Counted from the first letter of the stretch, positions 15,604-25,553 are shown. The stretch is DNA of 63,225 bases from Flavobacterium sp. (GCA_023251135.1 JAHEZJ010000021.1:49358-112582); one strand, 5' to 3'. A program made the numbers and translations. The notes: generated by a model not told the origin, from the letters alone.

Positions 15604-16956
15604 ATGGCATGTACAAGTTGTTCAACCTCAGATGGTGGTGCACCAAAAGGTTGTAAAAATAATGGGACTTGCGGCACCGATAGCTGCAATAAATTGACGG
15701 TTTTTGACTGGCTCGCGAATATGAGTCCGTCTAATGGAGAGGCGATTTTTGATTGTGTTGAGGTTCGTTTTAAAAACGGACGCAAAGAATTCTTTAGAAA
15801 TTCAGAAAAATTAACGTTAAGTATTGGTGATATTGTAGCAACTGTTGCTTCACCGGGACATGATATTGGAATTGTGACTTTGACAGGCGAATTGGTAAAA
15901 ATTCAAATGAAGAAAAAAGGCGTAAATCCTGAAAGTAACGAAGTTCCTAAAATTTACAGAAAAGCTTCTCAAAAAGATATTGATATCTGGTCTGTAGCGC
16001 GTGACCGTGAAGAACCAATGAAAGTTCGTGCCCGTGAATTGGCGATTCAGCATAAGCTGGAAATGAAAATTTCGGATATTGAATTTCAGGGAGACGGATC
16101 AAAAGCGACATTTTACTACACGGCAAACGACAGAGTCGATTTCAGGCTGCTGATTAAAGATTTTGCCAAAGAATTTAGTACCAGAGTAGAGATGAAACAA
16201 GTAGGTTTCCGTCAGGAAGCAGCTCGTTTGGGAGGGATTGGTTCTTGCGGACGTGAACTTTGCTGTTCGACCTGGTTGACCGATTTTAGAAGTGTCAACA
16301 CATCGGCAGCGCGTTACCAGCAGCTTTCACTAAATCCTCAGAAACTGGCAGGACAATGCGGAAAATTAAAGTGTTGTTTGAACTATGAGTTAGACACTTA
16401 TATGGATGCGCTGAAAGATTTTCCGGATTACGACACTAAATTAGTGACCGAAAAAGGGGATGCTATTTGCCAGAAACAAGATATTTTTAAAGGATTAATG
16501 TGGTTTGCTTATACCAATAATTTTGCCAACTGGCATGTTTTAAAAATCGATCAGGTCAAAGAAATTATTGCCGAAAACAAACAAAAAAACAAAGTGTCTT
16601 CATTAGAAGATTTCGCAATTGAAGTGACTTCAGAACCTGAAAAAGACTTTAATAACGCAATGGGGCAGGAAAGTTTAACCCGTTTCGATCAGCCAAAAAG
16701 AAAGAAAAAGCCAAGTCGTAAACGCAAACCAAATGCTGAAAATGCAGTTGCGGCCGCTCCAAACAAGCCACAACAGGCCAATAACAATACCAATAAACCG
16801 GCTGTTGGGAATCAGAATAAATCGAATAAACCCCACAACAAGCAAAATCAATCGAACAAACCCAATAATTCGAATGATAAAAAACCAGCTGAGCCTAAAA
16901 AACCATCTGAGCCTAGAAAACCTATAATTATTACTAAAAATGAGAATAAAAAATAG
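15604..16956 (+). CDS. PSP1/RicT-family protein (YaaT homologue)
   Basis: This 450-residue protein has the PSP1 domain (about 35-300) with the Cys-rich signature GSCGRELCCSTWL and a second block CGKLKCCLNYE. In Bacillus, RicT (YaaT) forms an iron-sulfur complex with RicA and RicF that affects RNA processing. The Cys-rich start (CTSCSTSDGG ... CGTDSCNK) is another likely metal site. After about residue 355 it becomes a low-complexity tail rich in Lys, Asn and Pro, probably disordered and RNA-binding. It overlaps gldH by 17 bp, so the two are translationally linked, and this gene order with gldH and a PBP1A gene is familiar in Flavobacteria. Confidence 0.88.
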   Translation: MACTSCSTSDGGAPKGCKNNGTCGTDSCNKLTVFDWLANMSPSNGEAIFDCVEVRFKNGRKEFFRNSEKLTLSIGDIVATVASPGHDIGIVTLTGELVKIQMKKKGVNPESNEVPKIYRKASQKDIDIWSVARDREEPMKVRARELAIQHKLEMKISDIEFQGDGSKATFYYTANDRVDFRLLIKDFAKEFSTRVEMKQVGFRQEAARLGGIGSCGRELCCSTWLTDFRSVNTSAARYQQLSLNPQKLAGQCGKLKCCLNYELDTYMDALKDFPDYDTKLVTEKGDAICQKQDIFKGLMWFAYTNNFANWHVLKIDQVKEIIAENKQKNKVSSLEDFAIEVTSEPEKDFNNAMGQESLTRFDQPKRKKKPSRKRKPNAENAVAAAPNKPQQANNNTNKPAVGNQNKSNKPHNKQNQSNKPNNSNDKKPAEPKKPSEPRKPIIITKNENKK

Positions 16957-17419
16957 CGGGATTCTTCTTTTGGCAGCAATACTTCTTTTTTCCTGCGATA
17001 AAAAAAGAGTATTCGATGAATACAAATCTGTTGGAAGTGCGTGGCACAAAGACAGTATTGTAACCTTCGATCTGCCGGTTTTAGATTCTACCAAAAAATA
17101 CAATTTATTTGTAAATCTGAGAGACAATAACAACTATCCGTTCAATAATTTGTTTCTGATTGTGGCTATCGAAACACCAAGCGGTTTCACCAAAGTAGAT
17201 ACTTTAGAGTACCAAATGGCAAATCCCGACGGGACCTTGTTAGGAAATGGTTTTACTGACATTAAAGAAAGTAAATTGTTTTACAAAGAAGACGTAAAGT
17301 TTAAAGGAAAATACAAAGTACATATCAAACAAGCCGTCAGAGAATCAGGCAAAATTCCTGGAGTTCAGGCTTTAGAAGGTATTACAGATGTTGGTTTTAG
17401 AATAGAACAAAAAGATTAG
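16940..17419 (+). CDS. gldH: Gliding motility lipoprotein GldH
   Basis: This 159-residue lipoprotein (lipobox LLFSC, Cys at about 19) matches GldH, a protein required for gliding and T9SS function in Flavobacterium johnsoniae. Features include KRVFDEYKSVG after the lipid anchor and a beta-rich body (YNLFVNLRDNNNYPFNNLFLIV). It starts inside the 3' end of the PSP1 gene and ends 10 bp before the PBP1A gene, so the three form one operon. Its presence is a strong marker for a gliding or T9SS-bearing Bacteroidetes species. Confidence 0.92.
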   Translation: MRIKNSGILLLAAILLFSCDKKRVFDEYKSVGSAWHKDSIVTFDLPVLDSTKKYNLFVNLRDNNNYPFNNLFLIVAIETPSGFTKVDTLEYQMANPDGTLLGNGFTDIKESKLFYKEDVKFKGKYKVHIKQAVRESGKIPGVQALEGITDVGFRIEQKD

Positions 17420-17429
17420 AAAAATAGTT

Positions 17430-19736
17430 ATGGCTGCTAAGAAAAACAATCAATCCACTAGCGTTAAAGATATTAATTACTACAAAAAGAAGTTCTGGAG
17501 AATTTTTGCCTATAGTTTATTAGGAGTTCTTGCCTTCTTTTTATTTGCCTCATGGGGCTTATTTGGTTCAATGCCTTCTTTTGAGGATCTGGAGAATCCA
17601 GATTCCAATTTAGCCACCGAAATCATTTCGTCTGACGGAGTGGTTATTGGTAAGTATTTCAAAACCAACAGGTCTCAGTTAAAGTATTCCGATTTGCCAA
17701 AAAGTTTGGTAGAAGCTTTGGTGGCCACCGAAGATGCTCGTTTTTATGAGCATTCCGGAATTGACGGACGCGGAACTTTAAGAGCCGTTTTTAGTTTAGG
17801 AACCAATGGTGGAGCCAGTACCTTAACACAACAATTAGCCAAGCAATTATTTCACGGAGAAGGATCTAAGTTTCTTCCTTTTAGAATTGTACAAAAAATA
17901 AAAGAGTGGATTATCGCCATTCGTCTGGAACGACAATATACCAAGAATGAAATTTTGGCCATGTATTGTAATGTGTATGACTTTGGAAACTATTCTGTTG
18001 GAGTAAGTTCGGCAGCACAAACCTACTTCTCTAAAGATCCTAAAGATTTAACGATGGACGAATCGGCTATTTTAGTTGGAATGTTCAAAAACTCAGGATT
18101 ATACAATCCTGTTCGTAATCCGGAAGGCGTAAAAAACCGTCGTAACGTAGTGCTTTCTCAAATGGAAAAAGCAAAAATGATTACTACTGCAGAAAAGTTA
18201 CGATTACAGGCACTTCCAATTGCTTTAAAATTCAAATTGGAAAGTCACCGTGAAGGAACTGCTACTTATTTCAGAGAATACCTGCGTGATTACATGAAAA
18301 AATGGGTTGCAGAGAATAAAAAACCGGACGGTTCAGATTATGATATCTACAAAGATGGTTTGAAAATTTACACCACCATCGATTCAAGAATGCAATTACA
18401 CGCTGAGGAAGCTGTTTCGGAACACATGAAAAACCTGCAACAGCAATTTTTTATTGAAATGAAAACCAATAAAAATGCGCCGTTTGTAAACATTACACAA
18501 GCTGAAACTGACCGAATCATGATGCAGGCGATGAAAAATTCAACACGCTGGGCACTCATGAAAGAAATGGATAAAAGCGATGAAGATATCATTGCTTCCT
18601 TCAAAGTAAAAACAAAAATGCGTGTGTTTACCTGGAAAGGAGAACGCGATACCGTGATGACACCGCTTGATTCGATTCGTTATTTCAAACACTTCCTGCA
18701 ATCTGGTTTAATGGCCATGGAGCCTCAAACCGGAAACATTAAAGCATGGGTAGGTGGAATTAATTACAAATATTTCCAATACGATCACGTTGGACAGGGA
18801 GCAAGACAGGTAGGATCTACCTTTAAACCGTTTGTGTATGCAACGGCTATTGAGCAGCTCAACATGTCTCCTTGTGATTCTATTTTGGACGGACCTTTTA
18901 TGATTCACAAAGGACGTCATAACGTTACTGCCGACTGGGAACCAAGAAACTCTGATAACAGATACCGCGGAATGGTGACCCTGAAACAAGGTCTTGCCAA
19001 TTCGATCAATACCGTATCGGCTAAATTAATTGACCGAACAGGTCCAGAAGCTGTAGTAGAATTAACCCACAAGTTAGGAGTTAAAACCGAAATTCCAGCT
19101 CAGCCGTCTATCGCACTTGGTGCTGTAGACATTACAGTAGAAGATATGGTTGCTGCCTATAGCACATTTGCCAATCAGGGAGTATATGTAAAACCGCAAT
19201 TTTTAAGCCGTATTGAAAACAAAAGCGGAGAGGTGATCTATGAGCCAATTCCGGAATCACACGACGTTTTAAATAAAGATATTGCTTTTGCAGTAATCAA
19301 ATTGTTGGAAGGAGTTACCGAAACCGGTTCTGGTGCACGTTTACGTACGCAGGGCGGTGGAAGCGGTGATAACCGTTGGACAGGATATCCGTACATGTTC
19401 AAAAACCCAATTGCTGGTAAAACAGGAACCACACAAAACCAGTCGGATGGTTGGTTTATGGGAATGGTACCAAACCTTGTAACCGGAGTTTGGGTAGGTT
19501 GTGAAGACCGTTCAGCACGTTTCAAAAGTTTAACTTACGGACAAGGAGCAACAGCTGCATTACCAATCTGGGGGTACTTTATGAAATTGTGTTATGCCGA
19601 TGAAGGACTTCAGATTTCAAAATCGGAGTTTGAACGCCCGGCCAATCTTTCTATAAAAGTAGATTGTTATACCCGACCGGCAGTTGTAAAAGATACTACA
19701 CAAACAGAGCAAAATACAGACGAATTCGAATTGTAA
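17430..19736 (+). CDS. Penicillin-binding protein 1A (bifunctional transglycosylase/transpeptidase)
   Basis: This 768-residue class A PBP polymerises and cross-links peptidoglycan. It has a cytosolic start, one membrane anchor (about 25-50), a GT51 glycosyltransferase (about 65-250) with ATEDARFYEHSGIDGRG and TLTQQLAKQLF, and a transpeptidase domain (about 420-730). The three penicillin-binding motifs are SxxK (STFK), SxN (SIN in ANSINTVSAK) and KTG (KTGTTQNQSDGWF). It is third in the PSP1-gldH-pbp operon, 10 bp after gldH, and is followed by a terminator at 19759-19809. Confidence 0.95.
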   Translation: MAAKKNNQSTSVKDINYYKKKFWRIFAYSLLGVLAFFLFASWGLFGSMPSFEDLENPDSNLATEIISSDGVVIGKYFKTNRSQLKYSDLPKSLVEALVATEDARFYEHSGIDGRGTLRAVFSLGTNGGASTLTQQLAKQLFHGEGSKFLPFRIVQKIKEWIIAIRLERQYTKNEILAMYCNVYDFGNYSVGVSSAAQTYFSKDPKDLTMDESAILVGMFKNSGLYNPVRNPEGVKNRRNVVLSQMEKAKMITTAEKLRLQALPIALKFKLESHREGTATYFREYLRDYMKKWVAENKKPDGSDYDIYKDGLKIYTTIDSRMQLHAEEAVSEHMKNLQQQFFIEMKTNKNAPFVNITQAETDRIMMQAMKNSTRWALMKEMDKSDEDIIASFKVKTKMRVFTWKGERDTVMTPLDSIRYFKHFLQSGLMAMEPQTGNIKAWVGGINYKYFQYDHVGQGARQVGSTFKPFVYATAIEQLNMSPCDSILDGPFMIHKGRHNVTADWEPRNSDNRYRGMVTLKQGLANSINTVSAKLIDRTGPEAVVELTHKLGVKTEIPAQPSIALGAVDITVEDMVAAYSTFANQGVYVKPQFLSRIENKSGEVIYEPIPESHDVLNKDIAFAVIKLLEGVTETGSGARLRTQGGGSGDNRWTGYPYMFKNPIAGKTGTTQNQSDGWFMGMVPNLVTGVWVGCEDRSARFKSLTYGQGATAALPIWGYFMKLCYADEGLQISKSEFERPANLSIKVDCYTRPAVVKDTTQTEQNTDEFEL

Positions 19737-19758
19737 CTTTAGTTCTTTTTAAAATCAT

Positions 19759-19809
19759 AAATCCTTTTGTGCTCTTCTAAATCCAGAAGAATGCAAAAGG
19801 ATTTTTTTT
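19759..19809 (+). terminator. Rho-independent terminator after the PBP1A gene
   Basis: Stem AATCCTTTTG (19760-19769) with CAAAAGGATT (19794-19803), containing a smaller inner TTCT/AGAA pair, then a T run to 19809. Confidence 0.8.
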
Positions 19810-19989
19810 GTTCATAGATTAAAGTTGGTTTCAAAGACAGCTGTTGTACCAGAGAGTAACAGTAGAGTGCAAAACAGCAGCTGGTTTTTGGCGGTTAAAA
19901 TCAATCATTTTATTTTTTACGAAATCGTTATAATTTAATCTAAAAATCTTATTTTTATCAAAAATATACAGTAATAAAGACAGTTTGTT

Positions 19990-20688
19990 ATGATTACAAA
20001 AAAAGTAAATAACGTTCAGGACGCTATCAAAGGAATTGAAAGCGGAATGACGATCATGTTTGGCGGTTTCGGTTTATGCGGGATTCCTGAAAATACAATT
20101 GCAGCCCTGGTAAATACTTCAATTTCAGATTTAACCTGTATTTCGAATAATGCGGGAGTGGATGATTTTGGTTTGGGATTGCTTTTGCAAAAAAAACAAG
20201 TTAAAAAGATGATCTCTTCTTATGTGGGAGAAAACGCTGAATTTGAGCGTCAGATGCTTTCCGGAGAACTTGAAGTTGAATTGACCCCACAGGGAACTTT
20301 AGCCGAGCGCTGTCGTGCCGCACAGGCTGGAATCCCGGCTTTCTTTACACCAGCAGGTTACGGAACTGAAGTTGCCGAAGGAAAAGAGGTTCGTGAATTC
20401 AATGGAAAAATGCACATCATGGAGCAGGCTTTTAAAGCAGAGTTCGCCATTGTAAAAGCCTGGAAAGGTGACGAAGCCGGAAATCTGATTTTTAAAGGAA
20501 CAGCCAGAAATTTTAATGCCTGTATGGCAGGAGCGGGTAAAATAACCATCGCCGAAGTCGAAGAATTAGTTCCGGTTGGAACATTAGATCCAAACCAAAT
20601 ACACATTCCGGGAATTATGGTACAGCGCATCTTTCAGGGAGAAAAATTTGAGAAGAGAATCGAGCAACGCACTGTTAGAAATAGATAA
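19990..20688 (+). CDS. scoA: 3-oxoacid CoA-transferase subunit A
   Basis: This 232-residue alpha subunit of succinyl-CoA:3-ketoacid CoA-transferase has the family motif [16 protein letters not shown] (about 21-36) and the body typical of pfam CoA_trans A. With subunit B it moves CoA from succinyl-CoA to acetoacetate during ketone-body or branched-chain degradation. Subunit B is 1.07 kb downstream (21758-22414) on the same strand. In most genomes the two genes nearly touch, but here a beta-lactamase gene lies between them. Confidence 0.93.
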   Translation: MITKKVNNVQDAIKGIESGMTIMFGGFGLCGIPENTIAALVNTSISDLTCISNNAGVDDFGLGLLLQKKQVKKMISSYVGENAEFERQMLSGELEVELTPQGTLAERCRAAQAGIPAFFTPAGYGTEVAEGKEVREFNGKMHIMEQAFKAEFAIVKAWKGDEAGNLIFKGTARNFNACMAGAGKITIAEVEELVPVGTLDPNQIHIPGIMVQRIFQGEKFEKRIEQRTVRNR

Positions 20689-20763
20689 TTGGATAATGAG
20701 ATAATTATTGGATTGCGTACAGAATAACATTATCTAATTTTCAAATTGACACATTAAAAAAAA
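20689..20763. repeat. A/T-rich repeat, copy before the beta-lactamase gene
   Basis: This spacer is homologous to 21655-21757, sharing AGAATAACATTATC, CTAATTTTCA and AATTGACACATT in the same order. The beta-lactamase gene lies between the two copies. Confidence 0.7.
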
Positions 20764-21654
20764 ATGACCAAAGCTTTTAGTATCCTCTTATTCTCTTTCT
20801 TGTCGTTTCAGGCTTTTGCCCAGACGACAACTGAGCTGCGTGAGAAATTACGTCAGATTGTTGCCGATAAGAATGCTACAGTAGGGATTGCTATCAAAAG
20901 CATTGAAGATAAAGACACTTTGAGTATAAATGGAAACCTAAAGGTTCCTATGATGAGTGTGTTTAAATTTCATATTGCTTTGGCTGTTTTAAACAAAGTG
21001 GATGAAGGGAAGCTGTCATTAACGCAGGAAATTTTCATTAAAAAAGAAGATTTGCACCCGGATACCTGGAGTCCGATGAGGGAAGATTTTCCCGACGGAA
21101 ACAGGAGTTTAACGCTGGATAAATTGTTGCGGTATACGGTTTCGCATAGCGATAATAATGGCTGTGACATTCTGATTGATTTATTGGGTGGTACAAAGGC
21201 AGTACAAAAATTCATAAACAAACAGGGGATTAAGGACTTCGTTGTTAAAGTTAACGAGGAACAAATGAAAACCTGGAAGAATCTTTATGTGAATACCACA
21301 ACGCCATGGGCGACAACAGTATTGCTTGAGAAATTCTTTAAGGGTGAAGTGTTAAAAGAAGCCACAACGAAGTATTTGTATCAGATCATGGTTGAAACTT
21401 CCAGAGGGCTTACCTGGATGAAAGCAGGACTACCTGAAAATACAGAGTTGGCACACAGAACCGGAATGTCGGGAACCAACGATGCTAATTTACGAGTTGC
21501 CATGAACGATGTGGGGATCGTTAAACTCCCCAATGGAAAACATTTTGTTCTTTCCGTTTATTTGACGAATATTACAGAATCTCAGGAAAATACCGAAAAA
21601 ATTATTGCTCATATTGCAAAAGCAACCTGGGATTATTTTATAAATAAAAAATAA
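20764..21654 (+). CDS. Class A beta-lactamase
   Basis: This 296-residue serine beta-lactamase has a signal peptide (MTKAFSILLFSFLSFQAFAQ). It shows the active-site S-x-x-K as SVFK (in MMSVFKFHIALAVL), SDN (SHSDNNGCD) and an RTG triad (AHRTGMSG) where most enzymes have KTG. VFKFHIALAVLDK-like sequence is typical of subclass A2 enzymes of Flavobacteria such as CGA/CIA. Glu for deacylation is probably within NEEQMKTW. It would hydrolyse penicillins or cephalosporins in the periplasm; the spectrum cannot be read from sequence. It is inserted between scoA and scoB and flanked by two related A/T-rich repeats. Confidence 0.92.
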   Translation: MTKAFSILLFSFLSFQAFAQTTTELREKLRQIVADKNATVGIAIKSIEDKDTLSINGNLKVPMMSVFKFHIALAVLNKVDEGKLSLTQEIFIKKEDLHPDTWSPMREDFPDGNRSLTLDKLLRYTVSHSDNNGCDILIDLLGGTKAVQKFINKQGIKDFVVKVNEEQMKTWKNLYVNTTTPWATTVLLEKFFKGEVLKEATTKYLYQIMVETSRGLTWMKAGLPENTELAHRTGMSGTNDANLRVAMNDVGIVKLPNGKHFVLSVYLTNITESQENTEKIIAHIAKATWDYFINKK

Positions 21655-21757
21655 ATAATTGAGATAATTAGAGAATTATTGAATTGTATAAAGAATAACA
21701 TTATCCAATTGTCTAATTTTCACATTAACTAATTGAGTAATTGACACATTCAAAAAT
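21655..21757. repeat. A/T-rich repeat, copy after the beta-lactamase gene
   Basis: Second and longer copy of the 20689-20763 repeat, with an extra CAATTGT and TAACTAATTGAGT compared with the first. It separates the beta-lactamase gene from scoB. Confidence 0.7.
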
Positions 21758-22414
21758 ATGTTAACAAAAGAAGATATTGCAAGACGTATTGCAAAAGAAG
21801 TAAAAGACCGATATTTTGTGAACCTTGGAATTGGTATTCCAACTCTCGTAGCAAATTATGTCAGAGAAGATATTGCGGTGGAATTTCAAAGCGAAAACGG
21901 TGTTCTAGGAATGGGACCTTTCCCTTTTGCCGGAGAGGAAGATGCAGATATCATCAATGCAGGAAAACAAACCATTACAACACTTCCGGGAGCCAGTTTC
22001 TTTGATTCGGCTTTTAGTTTTGGAATGATCCGAAGCCAGAAAGTCGATTTGACTATTTTAGGGGCTATGGAGGTTTCTGAAAATGGAGATATCGCGAATT
22101 GGAAAATTCCGGGTAAAATGGTGAAAGGAATGGGCGGTGCAATGGATCTGGTAGCTTCTGCCGAAAACATCATCGTTGCCATGATGCACGTGAACAAAGC
22201 AGGGGAATCGAAAATCCTGAAAAAATGTAGTTTGCCTTTAACAGGTGTAGGCTGCGTTAAAAAAGTAGTAACCGAGCTTGCTGTTCTGGAAGTAACTAAA
22301 AATGGTTTTAAGCTCTTAGAAAGAGCGCCAGGTATTTCTGTCGAACATATCATTGCATCAACTGAAGCTGATTTGATCATTGAAGGAGAAATTCCGGAGA
22401 TGGATATAAGATAA
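21758..22414 (+). CDS. scoB: 3-oxoacid CoA-transferase subunit B
   Basis: This 218-residue beta subunit carries the catalytic glutamate in the SENG motif (FQSENGVLGMGPFP, about 46-59), the GIGIPTLVANY start block and the GAMDL segment (GMGGAMDLVASA). It forms a heterotetramer with the scoA product to activate acetoacetate. It is followed by a terminator at 22441-22473. Its separation from scoA by a beta-lactamase gene suggests a later insertion; whether a promoter near 21700 drives it separately is unknown. Confidence 0.93.
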   Translation: MLTKEDIARRIAKEVKDRYFVNLGIGIPTLVANYVREDIAVEFQSENGVLGMGPFPFAGEEDADIINAGKQTITTLPGASFFDSAFSFGMIRSQKVDLTILGAMEVSENGDIANWKIPGKMVKGMGGAMDLVASAENIIVAMMHVNKAGESKILKKCSLPLTGVGCVKKVVTELAVLEVTKNGFKLLERAPGISVEHIIASTEADLIIEGEIPEMDIR

Positions 22415-22440
22415 TTCTGTAATTGTGATAAAATCGCATG

Positions 22441-22473
22441 AAGGCTAGCTTTTAAAAGGGCTGGCCTTTTTTT
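22441..22473 (+). terminator. Rho-independent terminator of scoB
   Basis: Stem AAGGCTAGC/GCTGGCCTT (one G-U pair) with a 10-base loop, followed by a T run. Confidence 0.85.
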
Positions 22474-22781
22474 GTAGGAAAAACTTAAGGAGGAAGGAGG
22501 AGGTTGATTTTTTACGGAAACCCTTATATTTCCTGACTTTTAGTGTTTAAAGTATTAATAATCAGTAGAATAATTATTTTTTGGGCCTTTTTTTTGTGAA
22601 ATAATCACAGTTTGTTAAATAAAAGTGAATTTAAGGTAAAAAGTGTTGCATTTTGTCGATTAAAGGCAAATTTCATCGATTATCTAACCTAAATAAAATA
22701 CTTTTATCTTATAAATAAAGTATTTACTTACGTTTAGTATTTTATTTGTAATCATTTAACCAAACTAAATACCACATTATT
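22474..22781. other. Non-coding upstream region of the M4 protease gene
   Basis: No gene is visible here. The stretch is very A/T-rich with TATTT-type words (GTATTTACTT, AGTATTTTATTTG) within 60 bases of the ATG, but no clean TAnnTTTG box. The regulatory region of the secreted protease presumably lies here. Confidence 0.5.
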
Positions 22782-25553
22782 ATGAACCAAAAATTACCAG
22801 GAATTATGGCAACGGCCGTTGTTATTCTTACATTTTCAGTATCGGGATTTGCCCAAAACACAGACAAACGGGTAAGTCAGAAAAATGTATCTGAAAATGG
22901 GCAACCAAGCTTAATCACGTTTAGTGATAAATCGACTTACAGAGGAACAGATTACAATACTGTTTTTAAAGAACAACTAGGACTAAAAGACAACCAGTCT
23001 TTTGCGAAAGTTAGGATAGACTCTGATAAAGAAGGTTTTACACATGAAAAATTTCAATTGTACGAGCAAGGTGTTAAAGTAGAATTTGCCAACTACACGC
23101 TACATTCAAAAGACGGAAAATTAGTTTCGATGAACGGAGAATTTTATGCTCTTGAAAATGTAAAAACAACCCCAAAATTATCCAGTAAAGCTGCTTTTGA
23201 CAGAGCGGTCGCTTACACAGGAGCAAAACAGTATCTATGGGAAACCCCGGCAGACGCTGCTGCAATGAACTATGAAAAGCCAAAAGGCGAATTGGTTTTA
23301 TTGCCGGCAATGGAAGACCAGGGCCAAAATCGAAAATCAGATAAAGTGAGATTGGCTTATAAATTTGATATTTATGCCACCAATCCGGTAAGCCGCGGTG
23401 ATCTTTACATCGATGCCGAAACCGGAAAAGTCTTGTTTTATAATGCTACGATAAAACACCTTGGCGAGTACAGCCACGGGAGTAAAGTAAAAGCGGCTAA
23501 AGCAAAAGCAATCAGTCAAAATGATGCTAATGCCAAAAAAGCTTTTGTTGCCGCAAATGCAGCGACACGTTATAGCGGAACGCAGGTGATACAAACCACT
23601 TTAAGCGGCGCATCTTATATCCTTGCAGATGCAACAAGAGGTTTAGGAATCAACACCTACAACATGAAAAAAGGAACCAGTTATACCGCTGCTGTAAACT
23701 TTACAGATGCCGATAACAACTGGACAGCTGCCGAGTTTAACAATACCAATAAAGACAATGGTGCACTGGATGCACATTGGGGAGCTGAAAAAACATATGA
23801 CTACTGGTCAACTGTACATGGTAGAAACAGCTATGACAACGCAGGAGCAATCATAAAAAGTTATGTGCATTACAGCAATGCTTACGACAACGCTTACTGG
23901 AACGGTAGTGTAATGACTTACGGAGACGGTAGCGGAACTTATTTTGATATTTTAACAGCTATCGATGTTGCCGGACACGAAATTGGACATGCGGTTTGTA
24001 CGTATACGGCAAACTTGGCTTATCAAAAAGAATCCGGAGCTATGAATGAAGCGTTTTCAGATATTTGGGGGGCTTGTATTGAAAATGCAGCGGCACCAAC
24101 AAAATCGATCTGGTTAATTGGAGAAGATATCGAAAGAAGATCAGGACACCTTGCTTTACGTTCTATGAGCGATCCAAACTCTGAAGGTCAGCCGGATACT
24201 TACGGAGGAACCTATTGGATCAATCCAAATTGTACACCAACAAGCAGTAATGATTATTGCGGTGTTCACACCAATTCAGGGGTATTAAATCACTGGTTTT
24301 ACATTTTGTCTGTTGGTAAAACAGGGACAAACGATATTGGAAACGCCTATAATGTAACAGGAATTACAATCGATAAAGCAGCAAAAATTGCATACCGTTT
24401 AGAAAGTGTGTATTTGACTGCCAACTCGACTTACGCCAATGCAAGAACTTCAGGAATACAATCGGCTATTGATTTGTATGGTGCTGGTTCGGCAGAAGTT
24501 ATCGCTACAACCAATGCATTTTATGCAGTAGGTATCGGTGCTGCTTATTCAGGATCAACAGATACTGTTGCGCCAACAGCTCCAACAAGTCTTGCGGCTT
24601 CTGGTACTACAGGTACAACAACTAATTTGACATGGACTGCTTCGACAGATAATGTTGCCGTTACGGGATATGATATCTACCAGGGAACAACCCTAAAAGG
24701 TTCTTCTACTACAACAAGTTATACTGTAACAGGTTTAACGCCACTTACAGCTTATAGCTTTAGTGTAAAAGCTAAAGATGCAGCAGGAAATGTTTCGGCG
24801 GCAAGTAATGTCGTAAATGTTACCACTACTGCAGCAACGGTATCGTATTGCGCTTCTCAGGGAAGCAGCACTGTAGACGAGAGAATCGGTAAAGTGGTAT
24901 TCGGGACAATCAATAACACTTCAACCGGAACGGCTGGTTATGAAAACTATACCGCTATTTCTACAAATGCAACAAGAGGAACAGCTTATACGATAACTAT
25001 CACTCCGGTTTGGACTTCTACTGTTTACAGTGAAGCTTATGCTGTGTTTATCGATTACAATCAGGATGGTGATTTTACAGATGCAGGTGAAACAGCCTGG
25101 ACCAAAGCAACCTCTACAGCAGCTACAGCTACAGGAACAATCACAATTCCGGCTACGGCAACATTAGGAACCACAAGACTGAGAGTTTCTATGAAATACA
25201 ATGGTATACCAACTTCTTGTGAGACATTCTCTTATGGGCAGGTAGAAGATTATTCAATTAATATCACTGCTTCCGGAGCTATTGTAAATCAGGAAATTGC
25301 TACTGGATTATTGGAAACTAACGAAACGTCAAGATTCGCATTGTATCCAAACCCGGTTGTTGATGAGTTAAATATTTCATTAACAGACAATACAGGGTAC
25401 ACGTTTAGAATTACAAATGCATTGGGTCAGCAAGTTAACGCTGGAGCGCTTTCCGGTAACCCAATTGATGTAAGAGCTTTAAAAACGGGACTTTACATTA
25501 TCGAATTAAACAATGGAAATAAACGAATTGTTAAGAAATTCGCTAAGAAATAA
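22782..25553 (+). CDS. Secreted M4 (thermolysin-like) metallopeptidase with T9SS sorting domain
   Basis: This 923-residue extracellular zinc protease has a signal peptide (1-24), an FTP/PepSY inhibitory propeptide (about 40-235) and an M4 catalytic domain (about 260-590) with HEIGH (H399-H403, zinc ligands and catalytic Glu) and the third ligand in NEAFSDIWG. Next come a fibronectin type III domain (about 600-690, TVAPTAPTSLAASG), a GEVED-type domain (about 740-840, FIDYNQDGDFTD) and a T9SS type A tail (about 855-923, LYPNPVVDELNI ... KRIVKKFAKK). It would cross the outer membrane by the same system that GldH supports. It is a single-gene unit with its own terminator. Confidence 0.94.
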   Translation: MNQKLPGIMATAVVILTFSVSGFAQNTDKRVSQKNVSENGQPSLITFSDKSTYRGTDYNTVFKEQLGLKDNQSFAKVRIDSDKEGFTHEKFQLYEQGVKVEFANYTLHSKDGKLVSMNGEFYALENVKTTPKLSSKAAFDRAVAYTGAKQYLWETPADAAAMNYEKPKGELVLLPAMEDQGQNRKSDKVRLAYKFDIYATNPVSRGDLYIDAETGKVLFYNATIKHLGEYSHGSKVKAAKAKAISQNDANAKKAFVAANAATRYSGTQVIQTTLSGASYILADATRGLGINTYNMKKGTSYTAAVNFTDADNNWTAAEFNNTNKDNGALDAHWGAEKTYDYWSTVHGRNSYDNAGAIIKSYVHYSNAYDNAYWNGSVMTYGDGSGTYFDILTAIDVAGHEIGHAVCTYTANLAYQKESGAMNEAFSDIWGACIENAAAPTKSIWLIGEDIERRSGHLALRSMSDPNSEGQPDTYGGTYWINPNCTPTSSNDYCGVHTNSGVLNHWFYILSVGKTGTNDIGNAYNVTGITIDKAAKIAYRLESVYLTANSTYANARTSGIQSAIDLYGAGSAEVIATTNAFYAVGIGAAYSGSTDTVAPTAPTSLAASGTTGTTTNLTWTASTDNVAVTGYDIYQGTTLKGSSTTTSYTVTGLTPLTAYSFSVKAKDAAGNVSAASNVVNVTTTAATVSYCASQGSSTVDERIGKVVFGTINNTSTGTAGYENYTAISTNATRGTAYTITITPVWTSTVYSEAYAVFIDYNQDGDFTDAGETAWTKATSTAATATGTITIPATATLGTTRLRVSMKYNGIPTSCETFSYGQVEDYSINITASGAIVNQEIATGLLETNETSRFALYPNPVVDELNISLTDNTGYTFRITNALGQQVNAGALSGNPIDVRALKTGLYIIELNNGNKRIVKKFAKK

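Noticed and set aside
16675-17133. 152-residue minus-strand frame opposite the PSP1 tail and gldH
   Set aside because: Antisense to low-complexity Lys/Asn/Pro codons, which produce a hydrophobic artefact.
21886-22380. 164-residue minus-strand frame opposite scoB
   Set aside because: Antisense shadow of a well-supported gene; no family features.
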